Shown: piece after piece, positions 48,029 through 60,267 of the stretch
Position numbering within the stretch: the first letter of the stretch is position 1
Layout of the letters: the number at the start of each line of letters is the position of its first letter
Assembly (NCBI GenBank): GCA_002917075.1
Contig: NTMA01000088.1
Span: forward strand, 108,862-172,861
Reading direction: 5' to 3'
Source: Hawksworthiomyces lignivorus
Taxonomy: Eukaryota; Ascomycota; Sordariomycetes; Ophiostomatales; Ophiostomataceae
DNA length: 64,000 nt
Made by a program: the position numbers and the translations under genes
Notes under the pieces: generated by a model
The model's database searches: none
Told to the model about the DNA's origin: nothing
Seen by the model: the letters and a program-made list of their open reading frames with translations, nothing else

Positions 48029-50229
48029 ATGTTGAACATCGTCAGCGGTTCTCGCCGTCGGGCGACATCCAATGCGAGTATGTTCAACCTCAACGATTCC
48101 TTCCACAAGGCCCCAATACTGCAAATTTGATTTCCGGGAGCTTCTAAGCTCGATTGCCAACAAGAAGCTTGGTTTCCGCATCATCCGGAATGGGTCTTGC
48201 TAACCAATGTCTTACTTATCTCTCATATAGGTGCAACATCAAATCGTTCGTCAGGCGACGAGGCCAACGGTGAAGACGACACGCTTGTTGTTGAGCCGGA
48301 ACAAGGCAATGGTATGCAGCTTCGCTACATTTGCGCCATGGGTCTCCTAATCTTAATAACTGACCACTTGCCTCCATCAGTGCTTATGCACATCATCTCA
48401 CAGCTCCGGCCCGGCGCCGATCTAAGTAGAGTGGTCCTCCCGACTTTCATCCTAGAACCGCGCAGCATGCTGGAGCGGATAACAAAGTATGGTCAAAGGA
48501 AACGGCCTCCACTGGCAACAAACAAATAATGAGTTACTGCTTACAGGCCAAAATAGCTTTATGTGCCACCCAGAGATGCTCCTCCCAATTCCGAAGATTG
48601 ACGATCCCACTGAACGATTCGTATCTGTGGTCAAGTTTTATTTGAGTGGCTGGCACATTCGACCTCCGTGCGTGCGGTTCCCTACAAGGCTAAGCATCTC
48701 AACCCGATGATATGTGAAGGAACAGAATTTAACTATCTGACTAACCTCCATTTCTCCCAGAGGCGTGAAGAAACCGCTCAACCCTATCCTCGGCGAAGTC
48801 TTCTCCTGCTACTGGACTTTCGCCGACAACACGCAAGCCTTCTACGTCTCTGAGCAGACGTCCCACCACCCGCCCAAGTCGAGTTATTTCTATATGGTTC
48901 CTGAACATAATATCCGTGTCGATGGGACACTCAAGCCACGGAGCCGATTTCTGGGCAACTCGGCTGCTAGTTTAATGGAAGGTACAGCGATCCTGAGTTT
49001 GCTGAGCAGGGGAAAGAAAGGCAAGCCGGAAAGATAGTATGTTTTCTCGAGCCCATCTTTGTTTATTTGCGCCTTTTCCATTGGTTATGATTTTTTTTTT
49101 TTTTCTTTCAAGAGCTAAGGCAATCCCGTACAGCATCCTAACCCAACCGAACATGTACGCAAGAGGTATTCTTTTTGGAAAAATGAAATATGAACTTGGC
49201 GACCACAGCTTCGTTCGCTGTCCGGAATTGGGACTCGTTGCCGACATCGAGTTCAAGACGAAGGGCTGGGTTGGTGGTACCTACAATGCCATTGGCGGCA
49301 CCATCAAGAATGAGAAGACTGGAGAAGCTTTGTACGAGCTGTCAGGCCTCTGGAGTGACGAAATGTCCATAAAGAATCTGAAGGCAAGTCTGAATTTCAC
49401 AGTTGAAGATACTCTTTCACCACACAAAATATCTAACAAAGTGGCGCCCTTTGGTAGACTGGCCAAAAAGAAATGTTCTTCAATGCTCTGCGGTCGAAGC
49501 CGACACCTCCTTCCGTTCGACCGATCGAAGAACAAGGCGAGAGAGAATCGCAGCGCTTGTGGCTTAAAACAGCCCGTGCTGTAAAAGACCGCAACCATGA
49601 ATTGGCCACAGATGAGAAAACGAAGGTTGAGGATATGCAGCGCGAAGAGGCCGCTATCAGGGCGCAGGACGGCGTGGAATGGCATCCAAGTCTCTTCCGG
49701 CGGGTAAAAGGAGGCCCAGGGGCTTCAGAAGAGGGCGAGGAAGACTTGGAGTGGATCATCAATGCTCAGATGTAAGTGATTAAACTTGATGTGGCATCTA
49801 ACCGTGGTGCTACAGACATTGACGTGCGGTAACTGCAGTGATGGCGACTCGCCTGCAAAACAAACTGAACAGATTCTCGCGATATACCCCATTTTGCCAG
49901 GCCAAAAATCTCGACGTGAGAGTGCAATACAGCCCATTCCTCCGCGGAAATCTGGAGAACTTTCTAACAGCAGTGCAGCAGCTGCTGCTGGTGCTCGAGA
50001 TGTCAACGACCTTATCGATTTTGGAGATGATCAGACATCCGTGGCAGCAAACCCGGCGGCAAACGGAAAGAGCCCAGAGAGCAATACAAACCTCTCAAGC
50101 CCCACTGGAAACCCGGCACTGTTCGGACCTCTAATTGATTTCAGTAATGATTTAGACAAAAGCCTTCCAACCATCCGGCGGTCAGATACCTCTGGATCGC
50201 ATGATGTATTTCACGATGCGGAAGATTAG
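48029..50229 (+). CDS. Oxysterol-binding protein-related protein (Osh6/Osh7-like)
   Basis: ORPs move sterols or phosphatidylserine between membranes in exchange for PI4P. Eight exons (48029-48077, 48231-48311, 48381-48486, 48557-48667, 48761-49036, 49134-49383, 49458-49771, 49839-50229) join in phase to 525 aa. The protein lacks PH, ankyrin and GOLD domains and consists mainly of the ORD lipid-binding domain, as in the short Osh group. [21 protein letters not shown] forms the lid/entry region, [10 protein letters not shown] is the conserved core strand, and SEQTSHHPP (E147-P154) is the family fingerprint whose histidines bind the PI4P phosphate. [17 protein letters not shown] and [10 protein letters not shown] with [16 protein letters not shown] are closest in memory to Osh6/Osh7, the phosphatidylserine carriers. 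The C-terminus contains [16 protein letters not shown] and [13 protein letters not shown] plus a variable acidic tail. Intron 6 uses a GC donor. The small N-terminal exon (16 codons) is inferred by phase. Confidence 0.9.
49384..49457 (+). other. GC-AG intron in the ORP gene
   Basis: The donor is AAG|GCAAGT, the branch TATCTAAC lies near 49429 and the acceptor is GGTAG. Removal joins SIKNLK to [11 protein letters not shown] in phase 0, as expected for the family. No GT donor nearby restores the frame. Confidence 0.85.
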
Positions 50230-50987
50230 ACAAATATAAACAATGAAGAGTGGCGACGGCATCACATCTGAGCAATGCGGATGAGGATGAGCAATACAAG
50301 GATAGGGTTCATGGCATTATTTTTTAAATTTTGGTTATTTGATGTGTATGTGTGTGTTAACCTTGGTGGGACAAAATCTATTTCTTCATGGAATATCATT
50401 TTGAGCATGAAATATATGCGCTTGTGTGATACATTAGTGGAAAACCAACCCATGGGATCTCTCCTTCTGTCTAGATAGAGGTGAGGGGTGTCGTGTGTTA
50501 AGAAATAGTGAATCTGTCGTGACACCTAATGAAACTTAATTGCATCTTTTTAGTTCCTGCATATCATCTCGCAAACTACTTGTTTGACGTCCGAGTCTCT
50601 ATCGACGGTTCCCCATAACTGTAGGTTCTTAGCCCATATACTTTGATAGGATGTTCACACGTTTTAGATTATTGCAGAAGAAAAGCTCTATTCCTATTTC
50701 AACACTTCACAGTTCTTACATTCCAAAGAAGAACAGTCAACATGAAATCATTATTAGTTCTTTGCCTATTAACTCCATTTTGTAGCCATGAACAAGATCC
50801 TATAGAAATACAGATTGTCCCCCAACGAAACCTCTTACTTGAGGATGTAATGCTTCCGGTGAGGAAAGGGACACCCATCAGAAAACCAGCGTTACGGTAT
50901 AGCCTCTAAACTCTCGCGTCTATTTCCACGAGCAAGGCTGTTTTTAATTACAGCTGTCCACAGATCTCGCCTCATTAAACCACATTT
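50230..50987. other. Convergent 3' spacer between ORP and U2AF35 genes
   Basis: These 758 bp hold the two 3' ends. Only short open frames are seen. Confidence 0.45.
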
Positions 50988-51617
50988 TTAGTACCGCCGC
51001 CGAGATGGCTCCGGCGAAGGTGAGCGGCTCACACTTCGCTCGTCGCGACCCCGCTGCTTCAGCCACTTCTTTGTTGCCAGCTGCAGCTCCCGCTCCAGCT
51101 CTTCGCTTGGGTTCTTGCGATGGATGAAGTTGCAAAAGCCGGCGCGGGCACAACCTTCGCCTGAGTTAAGCCGGCAGCAAGCTTCCCGGAAGTCGGTCAC
51201 GGGCGAAAGCTCGCAGTAGATAGGTCGCGCCGCATACCAGCGGCTGTTGAGCGCCTCGCAGGCAGCGGCGGCACTCTCTTCGTACTTGAAACGGGCGTAG
51301 ACATTTCCGATCAGGTGGTCGTTGTTGTTGTCGCATACAACGAGCTCCTCGAGCTCTCCGTATTTGCAGAGCTCGCACCATATGTCCTCGTAGAAGGCGT
51401 CAAAATGGTTCTGCAGCTGAGAGGCGTTCATGCGCGCCTTGGCATCGTGGGCAGGATTCTGATAAAGGTTGGGCATAAGGATGGTCTGTGAGTAGGAGGG
51501 CTTGACGTGCTTGCGGGAGCAGCGGTCGCCGTGGCGGCAAGCGCCGATCTTGTAGTAGAAAGAGCAGTTGACCTTGTCCTGCTCTGTGCCGAAAATGGAG
51601 GCTAGGAAGTTCGCCAT
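50988..51617 (-). CDS. U2AF1: U2 snRNP auxiliary factor small subunit (U2AF35/U2AF23)
   Basis: U2AF35 reads the AG at the 3' splice site as partner of U2AF65 during early spliceosome assembly in the nucleus. The frame is intronless and gives 209 aa, typical for fungal U2AF small subunits. Order: N-terminal MANFLASIFGTEQDKVNCSF; first CCCH zinc finger (C18, in CSFYYKIGACRHGDRCSRKH); a UHM-type RRM around residues 65-145 (FDAFYEDIWCELCKYGELEEL, GNVYARFKYEESAAAACEAL); second CCCH finger (CRLNSGEGCARAGFCNFIH); then a short Arg/Ser tail (SVSRSPSPEPSRRRY). Every expected zinc ligand is present. In a genome this rich in introns the absence of introns in a splicing-factor gene is notable but not rare. 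It is convergent with the ORP gene. Confidence 0.96.
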   Translation of the reverse strand: MANFLASIFGTEQDKVNCSFYYKIGACRHGDRCSRKHVKPSYSQTILMPNLYQNPAHDAKARMNASQLQNHFDAFYEDIWCELCKYGELEELVVCDNNNDHLIGNVYARFKYEESAAAACEALNSRWYAARPIYCELSPVTDFREACCRLNSGEGCARAGFCNFIHRKNPSEELERELQLATKKWLKQRGRDERSVSRSPSPEPSRRRY

Positions 51618-54600
51618 GGTGAAGACCGTGCGATTTCGTGAAGTATAACAAAAAACAAAACAAAAATTGCGAGTTCGAGGGAAGTATAATTATTTCAGAC
51701 GTGCTTCCGGCTTGCTATCAAAAAGAACTACTGTTTGTTAATGCGAGCGATCGAGATATCGAAGCGCGTTACTATAGTATTCGTGCACATCTCTAGAAAA
51801 GTAGGGACCATTATCTGAACGCCACACCAACGCCACGCAACAACTCTTTTCGCATGTGTGGCGCATAAAATGATGAGTAATATAATATATCACGTGACAT
51901 TAACCAACGTTAATTTCTCACATAGACCTGCGTAGAAACTTCTTCTAATGCCTAGATTAGTCCGTTGCTTTCTTCAGTCGCCACGGACAGTTGTTTGGTA
52001 TTAGGTTAGCTCCATCGGGACAAATTTGTTGACACTGCAAAATAGAATTCTCCCTAACTTCGACTTCAGAGCAAAAAAGTCATTATGGGAGCAGGGAATA
52101 TTTCTTTTATCGAAATAACCAAAATTCCTTAGATTCTGACTTTTTCGACTTGAATTTCTCTGCACTAGAGGCGCATTTTCTTACGGTAGGAAAGAAAATA
52201 ATGAAGAAATAAGTGGTGTGAAATGGGAGCCAGCAGTGGCTGCTTTGCAGTGTCAATAAATTTGTCCTGATGGAGGCAAGCTATTGCACGTAGTTCTTGA
52301 TTCAAGATTTGCGCAACACCGTTGTTCTCATGATGCCTGCTGGTCATTAACAACATTGCTCATGTAGCGGTGGCGTAACTTTTGGCGAATCCATACAACT
52401 GGTATGATAATGTCTATTGGATGTTGGAAGCGCAATCTGCGAACGAGTTCAAGCTATCCAGTCTTCTAGTATTTTGGCATTGATTTAGTCAGGCACGTCA
52501 GGGTCTCGCAAGACCAAGTTACAGCAGCCGCAGTAACGCGTAAGCCGGAAAGTAAACGCACAAACGCATGTGTGCGTGCAATTCAAATAACACGGAAATG
52601 ACAACTGGTGATTATTGTGGAACTAATGGCTTCTGCAGAAAATGATGCTGAGGCATTGTCAATTTGTGTGCCTTCCCGTCCTTTGGCTAGTGCCTGACGA
52701 TTTCTGGGTACAAGTATTTATGTTTTGATATGGGTTGAAGAAAGCTTACTAGGTAATGAGGACTTTCGTTTCTGCTTTCTTATTCCATCTTAATTTTGAC
52801 TTGCATGGCCCTTGAGAATTTGGCAGCTAATAGCTATGCCCGAATTTTAGTTTGCTGATCGCAACCTAGATATTCCTTAGGCCTATATAGTTGTACGTAC
52901 ATACAGGTAAATCTGTAATAATAATAATTAAGAAGACACTACGGAGTATGGTTTCCCTCATCCCTCTGAGTGCACGAGGTACGAGAGCTAACATCTCACT
53001 AGTTTCCCAGCCACGCATGAACTGCAGCTTTTGGTAGTAGTCGTACATATGTCTCTTTATCTCGACTCCGCTAACAGGGAACAGGGGGTGCTTTTCTTTT
53101 CAGCTCCTGTTTGCGTGTATACTCCACACATCGCCACAGAAGGTCCAGCTCTGCCGTCCTCACGATCCCAGTGGAGAGCAAAGAAGCGCGCCGAATGGTC
53201 CGCTACTGCAGCACTAGTTCAGCAACATAAAACAAGTACCTTATAATGCGAGAGGTCTCCTGCTTTCATCGATCTTTGTTGGCTTATTCTCATAATTCTC
53301 GTAGGACGTGGTGTGTACTCGGATGCATGTGTTGTACGGTGTGAGTAACATGTACACCACTAAGAGGTATGTATTGTATGTATCTTAGATCGCCTCGGAA
53401 GAGTCCACCTTTGTGGGTGGCTGTGAGTACTTGTGTACATTATTATACTTGCTTAGTTACGCGGAAGCTGGAGAGAATACGCAATCTGCACTACATGCAT
53501 GTACTTCGTTTGAATACTATTTCCCTCATTCCTGAACATTTCCCTTTTTTTAGATCTACGACGGCCATGAGCGAGAGGTATGAATGTTAGACACAAAAGT
53601 GCTCCTACATTGTCTTATCGACCCCATCCCGGCAAAACATTCCATTCCATCCCCCCAAGATTTGTCTCACCAAACTACAGAACTTATTCATGTAATAGTT
53701 GCACGGAAATGCTTATTGCACTGACGAATCTCACACTAGTGCCGTAAGTCCAACAGACCCTTGTCCAGAGGTACGAGTATAGTTATCATTTTGAGATTTT
53801 GTGAAAGACCAGACAAATTGTAGGGAGATGATTTTGGCGAGAATGGAGCTCTATCAGGGTTTAATAGAAGAAATCGAGGAACAGAGCATTTGCCAATTGC
53901 ACCAGGGTGCGTTTGTATGTAGCAAAACGGTATACAGTCAAAGACCCTGCTGTGCTGTATTTTTCTCGTCCTCATCTTCCTAACCATGTTGACAAAAATT
54001 CCCAAAATGCAAGTACGTCTAATACAAATGTACTAAAACTGCAAATCCTTGCTACACAAAATTACCTCGCCAGCTTTTTCAGCTGGAACCGGCCACCTTT
54101 CTCTCCCACCCCAAGTGGGAAGTCCACACACGCCTGGCAGTTCAGATGCGAGTGTGCATCAACAAGCTGGTAATCAAGCTCCTCCTACCCAGTAAAATGC
54201 GACCGGCGCCAAAAAGAGCTGGGGTGTGGCACGATCTGGTTCTGGGATCGGCTGTGTCTGTGGAAATTCCGGGCGACTGGCTGCAGCGTTCCCTCACGCC
54301 TCCCGTCGTTCCCAATTGATTCAGTTAGCATGACTATGTTCCACAGCGGGGATTTTCCTATTTCTTACGTAGGCTATTCTTTTTTTTTTTGGTAGTTTCT
54401 TGTCAGTTCTTTGTCGCTGTTTGCAGCTGATAATCGAGCCGTAAAAACAATCGCCTACATCGTAAATAAATTGATGGGCAGTGGTTTTGCTTGCTGCTGG
54501 ACATGCATTGCTTCTTGCAGTGACATGGCGTTCTAGTTTCATTCCTTCCCTACTTTCCGGCTTTCTGCTTCTCATTCGGCGAACCCGCTTTCTTCCCAGC
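51618..54600. other. Spacer upstream of U2AF35
   Basis: About 3 kb of AT-rich DNA with short open frames only. It includes an E-box palindrome at 51890 and a TACGGAGTA word at 52940. No gene or RNA recognised. Confidence 0.45.
51890..51897. promoter_or_regulatory. TCACGTGA E-box palindrome upstream of U2AF35
   Basis: A perfect 8-bp palindrome with a CACGTG core lies about 275 bp upstream of the U2AF35 start codon. It is the consensus for bHLH factors of the Cbf1/USF type; use at this promoter is inference from position. Confidence 0.3.
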
Positions 54601-55610
54601 GGTTCTTTACCTTCTCGGTTATTTCCCTACCTCCACACACTGACGTAGCCCTTTCTTTCTTTCACTGCCTCATTGTGCTTTTCTTCATGTCGTTGCCTTG
54701 TCCTCAATTTCCTCTTCTCTTTCTTTTCTTCCTTCCCTCTCAATTGCCTTTCCTTAACACCTATCTCCCTTCTTTCTAATTCCACCTTTATCGTTTCCGC
54801 TCTCTCACACATCATCATCCCCTTTTTCTTTTCAGCCGTCTAGTATGCTTTTTCCTGGCTTCAAAACTTCATCTTCCAGACGACCCACACACATCTTGGA
54901 TCCAACCCCATGTCTTCATCTTTTAGGACATAATACCAGCTAGCTCAGGCTAGTCGTACTTCATTGAACTAAAACCAATTCACATTTACCGCCCCGCCTC
55001 CCTCTCTTTCGCGTCTCTCACCTTTCCTGTCGTCTTTTTGCTTCTCCTTGTCGTCTTTGTGGCGCTTGTCTTTCTTATCTACCACAGCTGTCCTTCATTT
55101 TCCTTCCTGCATCTCTGGAACTTTTTTTTTTCTCTTTCTTCTCTTCTCGTTTTGGTGTTTTCGCTTGCTTTTCTCCCATATACCAATTTGGTAAGTAGAC
55201 ACGTCTTCCTTCCCAAGCAACTCTTGTGTCTCCTTTGCCAAGCCTTATTGTATCACTTTGCCCGCCATAGCTTCAACAATTCTAGAGCTTCCTGATTATT
55301 TTTGTCCCGCTTCCATCTCACTTGGAGCTTCATCCGTTTCGCTCTCTTGCAACCAATATACTCCAACGCCCCCATCCCCCCACTCCCAATACCACCGCGG
55401 AGTTGTCGCAACGCCTTTAAAAGACACCTAAGAATATTTATTTCGTCTGATCCTAATTAACAGCCTTCGAAGCTCCGTCTCGTTCTGCGACTCCGTTCGC
55501 CTTCCTAGCTTAAGCTCATCCCACAGGGCGGCCTGGCTTCTTTCAGAACCAAGACGCTTTGCTCCGGAGCACTGCTCCTTCCGCAGCCTGCGGTCTGAGA
55601 GAGTAAAAAG
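54601..55610 (+). promoter_or_regulatory. Pyrimidine-rich promoter/leader of the tricalbin gene
   Basis: About 1 kb is dominated on the + strand by CTTTC, TCTTC and CCTCC runs (54610-55510), followed by a shorter mixed leader up to the start codon. This matches the C/T-rich promoters of other genes in the window. Confidence 0.5.
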
Positions 55611-58600
55611 ATGGCGACAACCGAAAAAGCTGCCAATGAGCTCAAACTACAGGGCGTCATTGAAGCTGCCCGGGATCCAAACAGCAATGTCACCTCTGCG
55701 GATGCCCAGTTAAAGCTCGTCCAAGAGAGCAAGAATGCTGGCGTTGCTGCTTTCACCTTCAATCCAAATGCTACTTCTGAACAGAAGAAGGCCCAGGTCC
55801 GAGCTGTATGTTCATCTCTAACAACATCGCCAGATAAGTCTCCATTGTTACTAATATTATGCCCAGGCTCTCCCCGAGGGCTTCCACAACCCGAAACGCG
55901 CAAAGGGTGTTGCTATTGCTACCGACATTGACGATGGTACTGCTCCTACATACGACCTTCCCTCTCCAACTAAAGCCGGTGCTATCGAAGTTCAGCATAC
56001 TGCCGATGGAAAAGCTTTAGTGAATGGCGAGGTTGCCGAGGAGGATGGTGGAATGGGCCCTGATACCACTGGCTGGGCGCCTCAATTTGGCTGGCCCACG
56101 GAGTCCATCCGCGAGGCTCCAAGCATGCTGGATCATTCAACTTGGCTTGAAGGCCAGCTACCAGATAAGCTGTATGGTGATTGGTACCATAATGCTGGAA
56201 TTATCGTTTTTGCCTGTTTGAGCTCCTGGTTTGTCGCCGTTCTTGGTGGTGGGCTTGGTTGGATCTTCATTATTATGGCTGTCTGTAGCACCTACTACCG
56301 CACGTCCATTCGTCGTGTACGCCGCAACTTCCGGGACGACCTTAACCGAGAACTCTCTCTCAAACGTCTGGAGACGGACACCGAGTCTCTCGAATGGATC
56401 AATTCTTTTATGGTGAAGTTTTGGCCAATCTACCAACCTGTTTTGGCTCAGACTGTCATCAACTCCGTCGACCAAGTCCTCAGTTCCGCTACCCCTGCCT
56501 TTCTCGACAGCCTCAAACTGAGCACATTCACTCTTGGATCCAAGCCGCCTCGTATGGAGCACGTCAAAACTTACCCTAAGGCCGAGGATGACATCGTCAT
56601 TATGGACTGGAAGTTTAGCTTCACTCCTAACGATACCGCTGATATGACTGCCCGCCAGATTCAGAACAAAGTCAACCCAAAAGTCGTCCTTGAGATCCGC
56701 GTTGGCAAGGCTATGATTAGCAAAGGTCTTGACGTCATTGTCGAAGACATGTCCTTTTCCGGAATCATGCGTCTTAAGATCAAGCTTCAAATCCCCTTTC
56801 CTCACGTCGAGAAGATTGAGATGTGTTTTCTGGAGCGTCCCACGATTGACTACGTCTGTAAACCTCTCGGCGGTGAGACCTTCGGCTTTGATATCAATTT
56901 TATCCCAGGCCTAGAGAGCTTCATTCTCGAACAAATCCATGGCAACCTGGCTCCTATGATGTATGCCCCGAACGTCTTTCCTATTGAGGTTGCTAAAATG
57001 TTGGCTGGATCACCTGTCGACCAAGCTATTGGTATTGTTGCTATTACTCTCCACGGCGGCCAGGGCCTTAAAAACCCCGATAAGTTCGCTGGATCCATCG
57101 ATCCCTATGTTGCGGTGACGCTTAACAAGCGCCAAGCTCTTGCCCAGACCAAGGTCATTCGGGACACAAACACTCCTCGTTGGAACGAGACGCACTATAT
57201 CATTGTTACTTCGTTCAACGACTCGCTCGACCTTGTCGTCTATGATTTTAACGACTTTCGCAAAGATAAAGAGCTCGGCGTCGCATCTTTTTCTTTAGAG
57301 AACATCGAAGAAGTCAACGAAGCTGAGAATGAATCTCTTGAAGTCATTTCCGATGGTAAAGCCCATGGCCTCATTTCGTGCGACATCCGCTTTTTCCCAG
57401 TTCTTGAAGCGAAGAAGCTTCCGGATGGAAAGATTGAACCCCCCCCTCCTTCAAACACAGGTATTTTGCGCTTCACCGTTGATCAAGCGAAGGACTTAGA
57501 CGGCACAAAGAGCTTGGTTGGCCAGCTAAATCCCTACGCAACTCTCCTGCTGAATGGCAAGGAGATCCATACAACTAAAAAACTCAAGCGTACTAACAAC
57601 CCCATCTGGGACAACGGCTCAAAAGAAATACTTATAACAGACCGCGCGAAAGCTAAGCTGGGTGTTGTTATAAAGGATGAACGAGAAATTGCGGGTGACC
57701 AGATTATCGGTACCTATCAGATAAAGCTGGACGATATGCTTGAGTTGATGGAGAAAGGCCAGGATTGGTACAACCTGGCGGGAGCTAAGACAGGTCGGGC
57801 CAAAATGCAGGTCCAGTGGAAGCCTGTGGCACTTTCCAACGTCATTGCAGGTACTGGTGGTTACCAGACACCCATAGGTGTTATGCGCTTCCACTTTATT
57901 AAGGCCACGAACCTGCGAAATTTTGAGACCCTGGGCAAGTCTGATCCATATGCACGAGTCCTACTCTCTGGAATTGAAAAAGCCCGCACCGTCACCTTCA
58001 AGAATAACCTCAACCCCGAATGGGATGAGGTCCTCTACGTCCCTGTCCACAGCACACGCGAGCGACTTCAACTTGAGGTTATGGATGCGGAGTCGATGGG
58101 CCGCGATCGCAGTCTTGGCTTAGTGGAGATTTTTGCAGGTGACTTTATCTTCCAAGGTGAAGATGGCTCGTACCTAGTGAATGACACAAAGAAGTTGCGC
58201 GATGAGGGCCTTCGTCTTCATGGTAAAGGCATGGTTAAAGGTGTTCTGTCCTACGACGTAGCATTTTATCCTTGTCTTAATATTGCCGATCCCGAAGAGG
58301 ACGAAGAGGAGAAAGAAGCAGAAGAAAACAAAGAAAACGGCGTGTCTACTACTGCGGCTGCCGCTGATGCCAAATCAACAGAAGTGGAAAAGACAGAAGC
58401 CGACCTCAAACCACCAAAGACTCCAACCAGCCCGACAGCTCCAACAAATGCGGCGAGTCCTAACAATTCTGCAAACCCATCAACAGAACCTGTGGCTGAT
58501 GAGAGTCCGAGAAAAAGTGAAGAACCAAAGGGTCCGCCAAAGGTTTATCTGTCTCCTGAAGAGCTTCTCAAGTATGAATCCGGTCTGGTGATCTTCAAGC

Positions 58601-60267
58601 TCATGGAGGCAGAGTTGCCTAAAAGCGATTCTCAAATTGAAATCTTTGTCGACGACATGGCCTTCCCCTCCTACGTGTCATCCAGTGCGCGGTCCCGTGT
58701 CTTCACGTTTGATGAGATTGGCGACTGCTTCATTCGTGAATTGGAATTTTCGCGCCTTACACTCAGGGTTCGTGAGCGCGGTGGTGATAAGAAAGAGGAT
58801 GACAAGGAGCGTACTCTTGCACGTCTCACGGGAAACACGCTAGATACTCTGAAGCAATGCTTGGTAAGTACTAAATATGTCTACAAGAAAAAAAAGGTCT
58901 ATGAACTGACTTTTCCACAGAACAACCCGACTACTTTGAAACTGAAGGGAGAGGATGGCAAAATCTGCTCTGTCAAGGTCAGCTTGAAGTATATTCCTGT
59001 CCAGATGCAGCTTGACCCAAGCGAAAGCATCAACAACATGGGCAATCTTCGCGTCGATATTTTTGATGCCGAAAACCTCCCTCCCGCAGATTCGAATGGC
59101 AAGAGCGACCCATATTGCAAGTTTGAACTCAATGGCCAGGAGGTCTTCAAGACCAAAGTACAGAAGAAGACTCTAAGCCCGACATGGAACGAATTCTTTG
59201 AGGTTGTTATTCCGTCGCGGACTGCCGCAAATTTTAGCTGTAACGTCTACGACTATGACTTTGCAGATAAACCGGATTTCTTGGGTGCTGCGCAAATTCA
59301 GTTGGATCAACTTGAGCCCTTCAAAGCGCAGGAAGTCAAGCTTCCTCTTGACGGGAAGTCGGGGTCGGTTAGACTTCGCTTTCTCTTCCGCCCTGATTAT
59401 GTCACGCGTACGAGACAGGGCACTTCCACGTTTGCAGCTCCGACTAGAATAGTGACTGGTGTTGCTGGTGCTCCCATCAAGGGTGGTGTTGCAGTTGCTG
59501 GTGCTGTGGGCCATAGCGTTGGTAAGGGTGCGTCGTTCTTGCGGCGTGGTTTCCGCGGCAAGAAAGAAGACGATATCACAGAGTCTGCAAATGGAAGCGC
59601 CACCGATCTTCCCGGTACCGCCATCACAACTAATGGTGACTCAGCTGTCCCGAATATCGTCATGAAGAGAGCTACTGGGCTGACTGAAGGCCCTGTTGAG
59701 CCGACACTGGATACTCCTCCTGGCACGGCGCTTGGTGCAACACCGTCAAGAAGTATTGGGCATTCGCGGAGTGCAAGCGGAGCCGCATCTATTTATAGTG
59801 TGCAGCCTGGTTCGCCCGGTGCCGGCACGGCTGTGTTCACCATAGTCTCTGCTTCTGGATTTCCTCCATCTTCAGATGTGTATGTGGCGATCTCCCAGCT
59901 GGGATCTAAGGCAAAGGTTATCGGCAAGACCAAACACCACAAGCCTACTTCTGGAGTGATCAAATTTGATGAGACATTTAAAACTACGTGTACTCCAGAC
60001 ACGCAATTTCAGATCCAAGCTCGGGAGCAACATCGGTTTGGCAGCGATGACAACCTGGGTGATGCGTTATACGTCGTAGATGAGAGTGGCTCGGGCGCTG
60101 AAAAGGAGGTGAATGTTGGTGACGGTGTTATCGTTGTGAAAAGCACATTTACACCACATGAGAATCAGAATGGGGCAGACAGTTCTAAGTCTACATCGTT
60201 CCGCCGCAGCTTCTTGAGTAAGCGAGAACCGCGTGCGCCTGGAAGCCGTGAAGGTACGCCGGCTTAG
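55611..60267 (+). CDS. Tricalbin (extended-synaptotagmin family, SMP plus multiple C2 domains)
   Basis: Tricalbins tether cortical ER to the plasma membrane and transfer lipids. Exons are 55611-55805, 55867-58863 and 58921-60267 (1512 aa). The N-terminus is cytosolic and disordered. A hydrophobic hairpin (about 174-204, AGIIVFACLSSWFVAVLGGG and on) anchors the protein in the ER. The SMP lipid-transfer domain follows (about 235-445, SLEWINSFMVKFWPIYQPVL, IEMCFLERPTIDYVCKPLGG). C2 domains start near 457, 598, 736 and 1105, with a weaker C2-like region near 1367. The domains at 457, 736 and 1105 retain Asp residues of the calcium loops (SIDPYVAV, KSDPYARV, KSDPYCKF). A long acidic, Ala/Pro/Thr-rich linker (about 860-950) separates the third and fourth C2. 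Family length (1200-1500 aa) agrees. Intron 2 is in phase and stop-free, so a naive reading frame runs through it. Confidence 0.94.
58864..58920 (+). other. 57-nt stop-free intron of the tricalbin gene
   Basis: GTAAGT donor, CTGAC branch and TCCACAG acceptor enclose 57 nt with no stop codon in frame. If retained it would insert 19 residues rich in Lys and Tyr (around VYKKKKVYE). Confidence 0.85.

Noticed and set aside
54601..55500. Open frames in the C/T-rich region before tricalbin
   Set aside because: Composition alone keeps frames open; translated products are low-complexity Ser/Leu/Phe.
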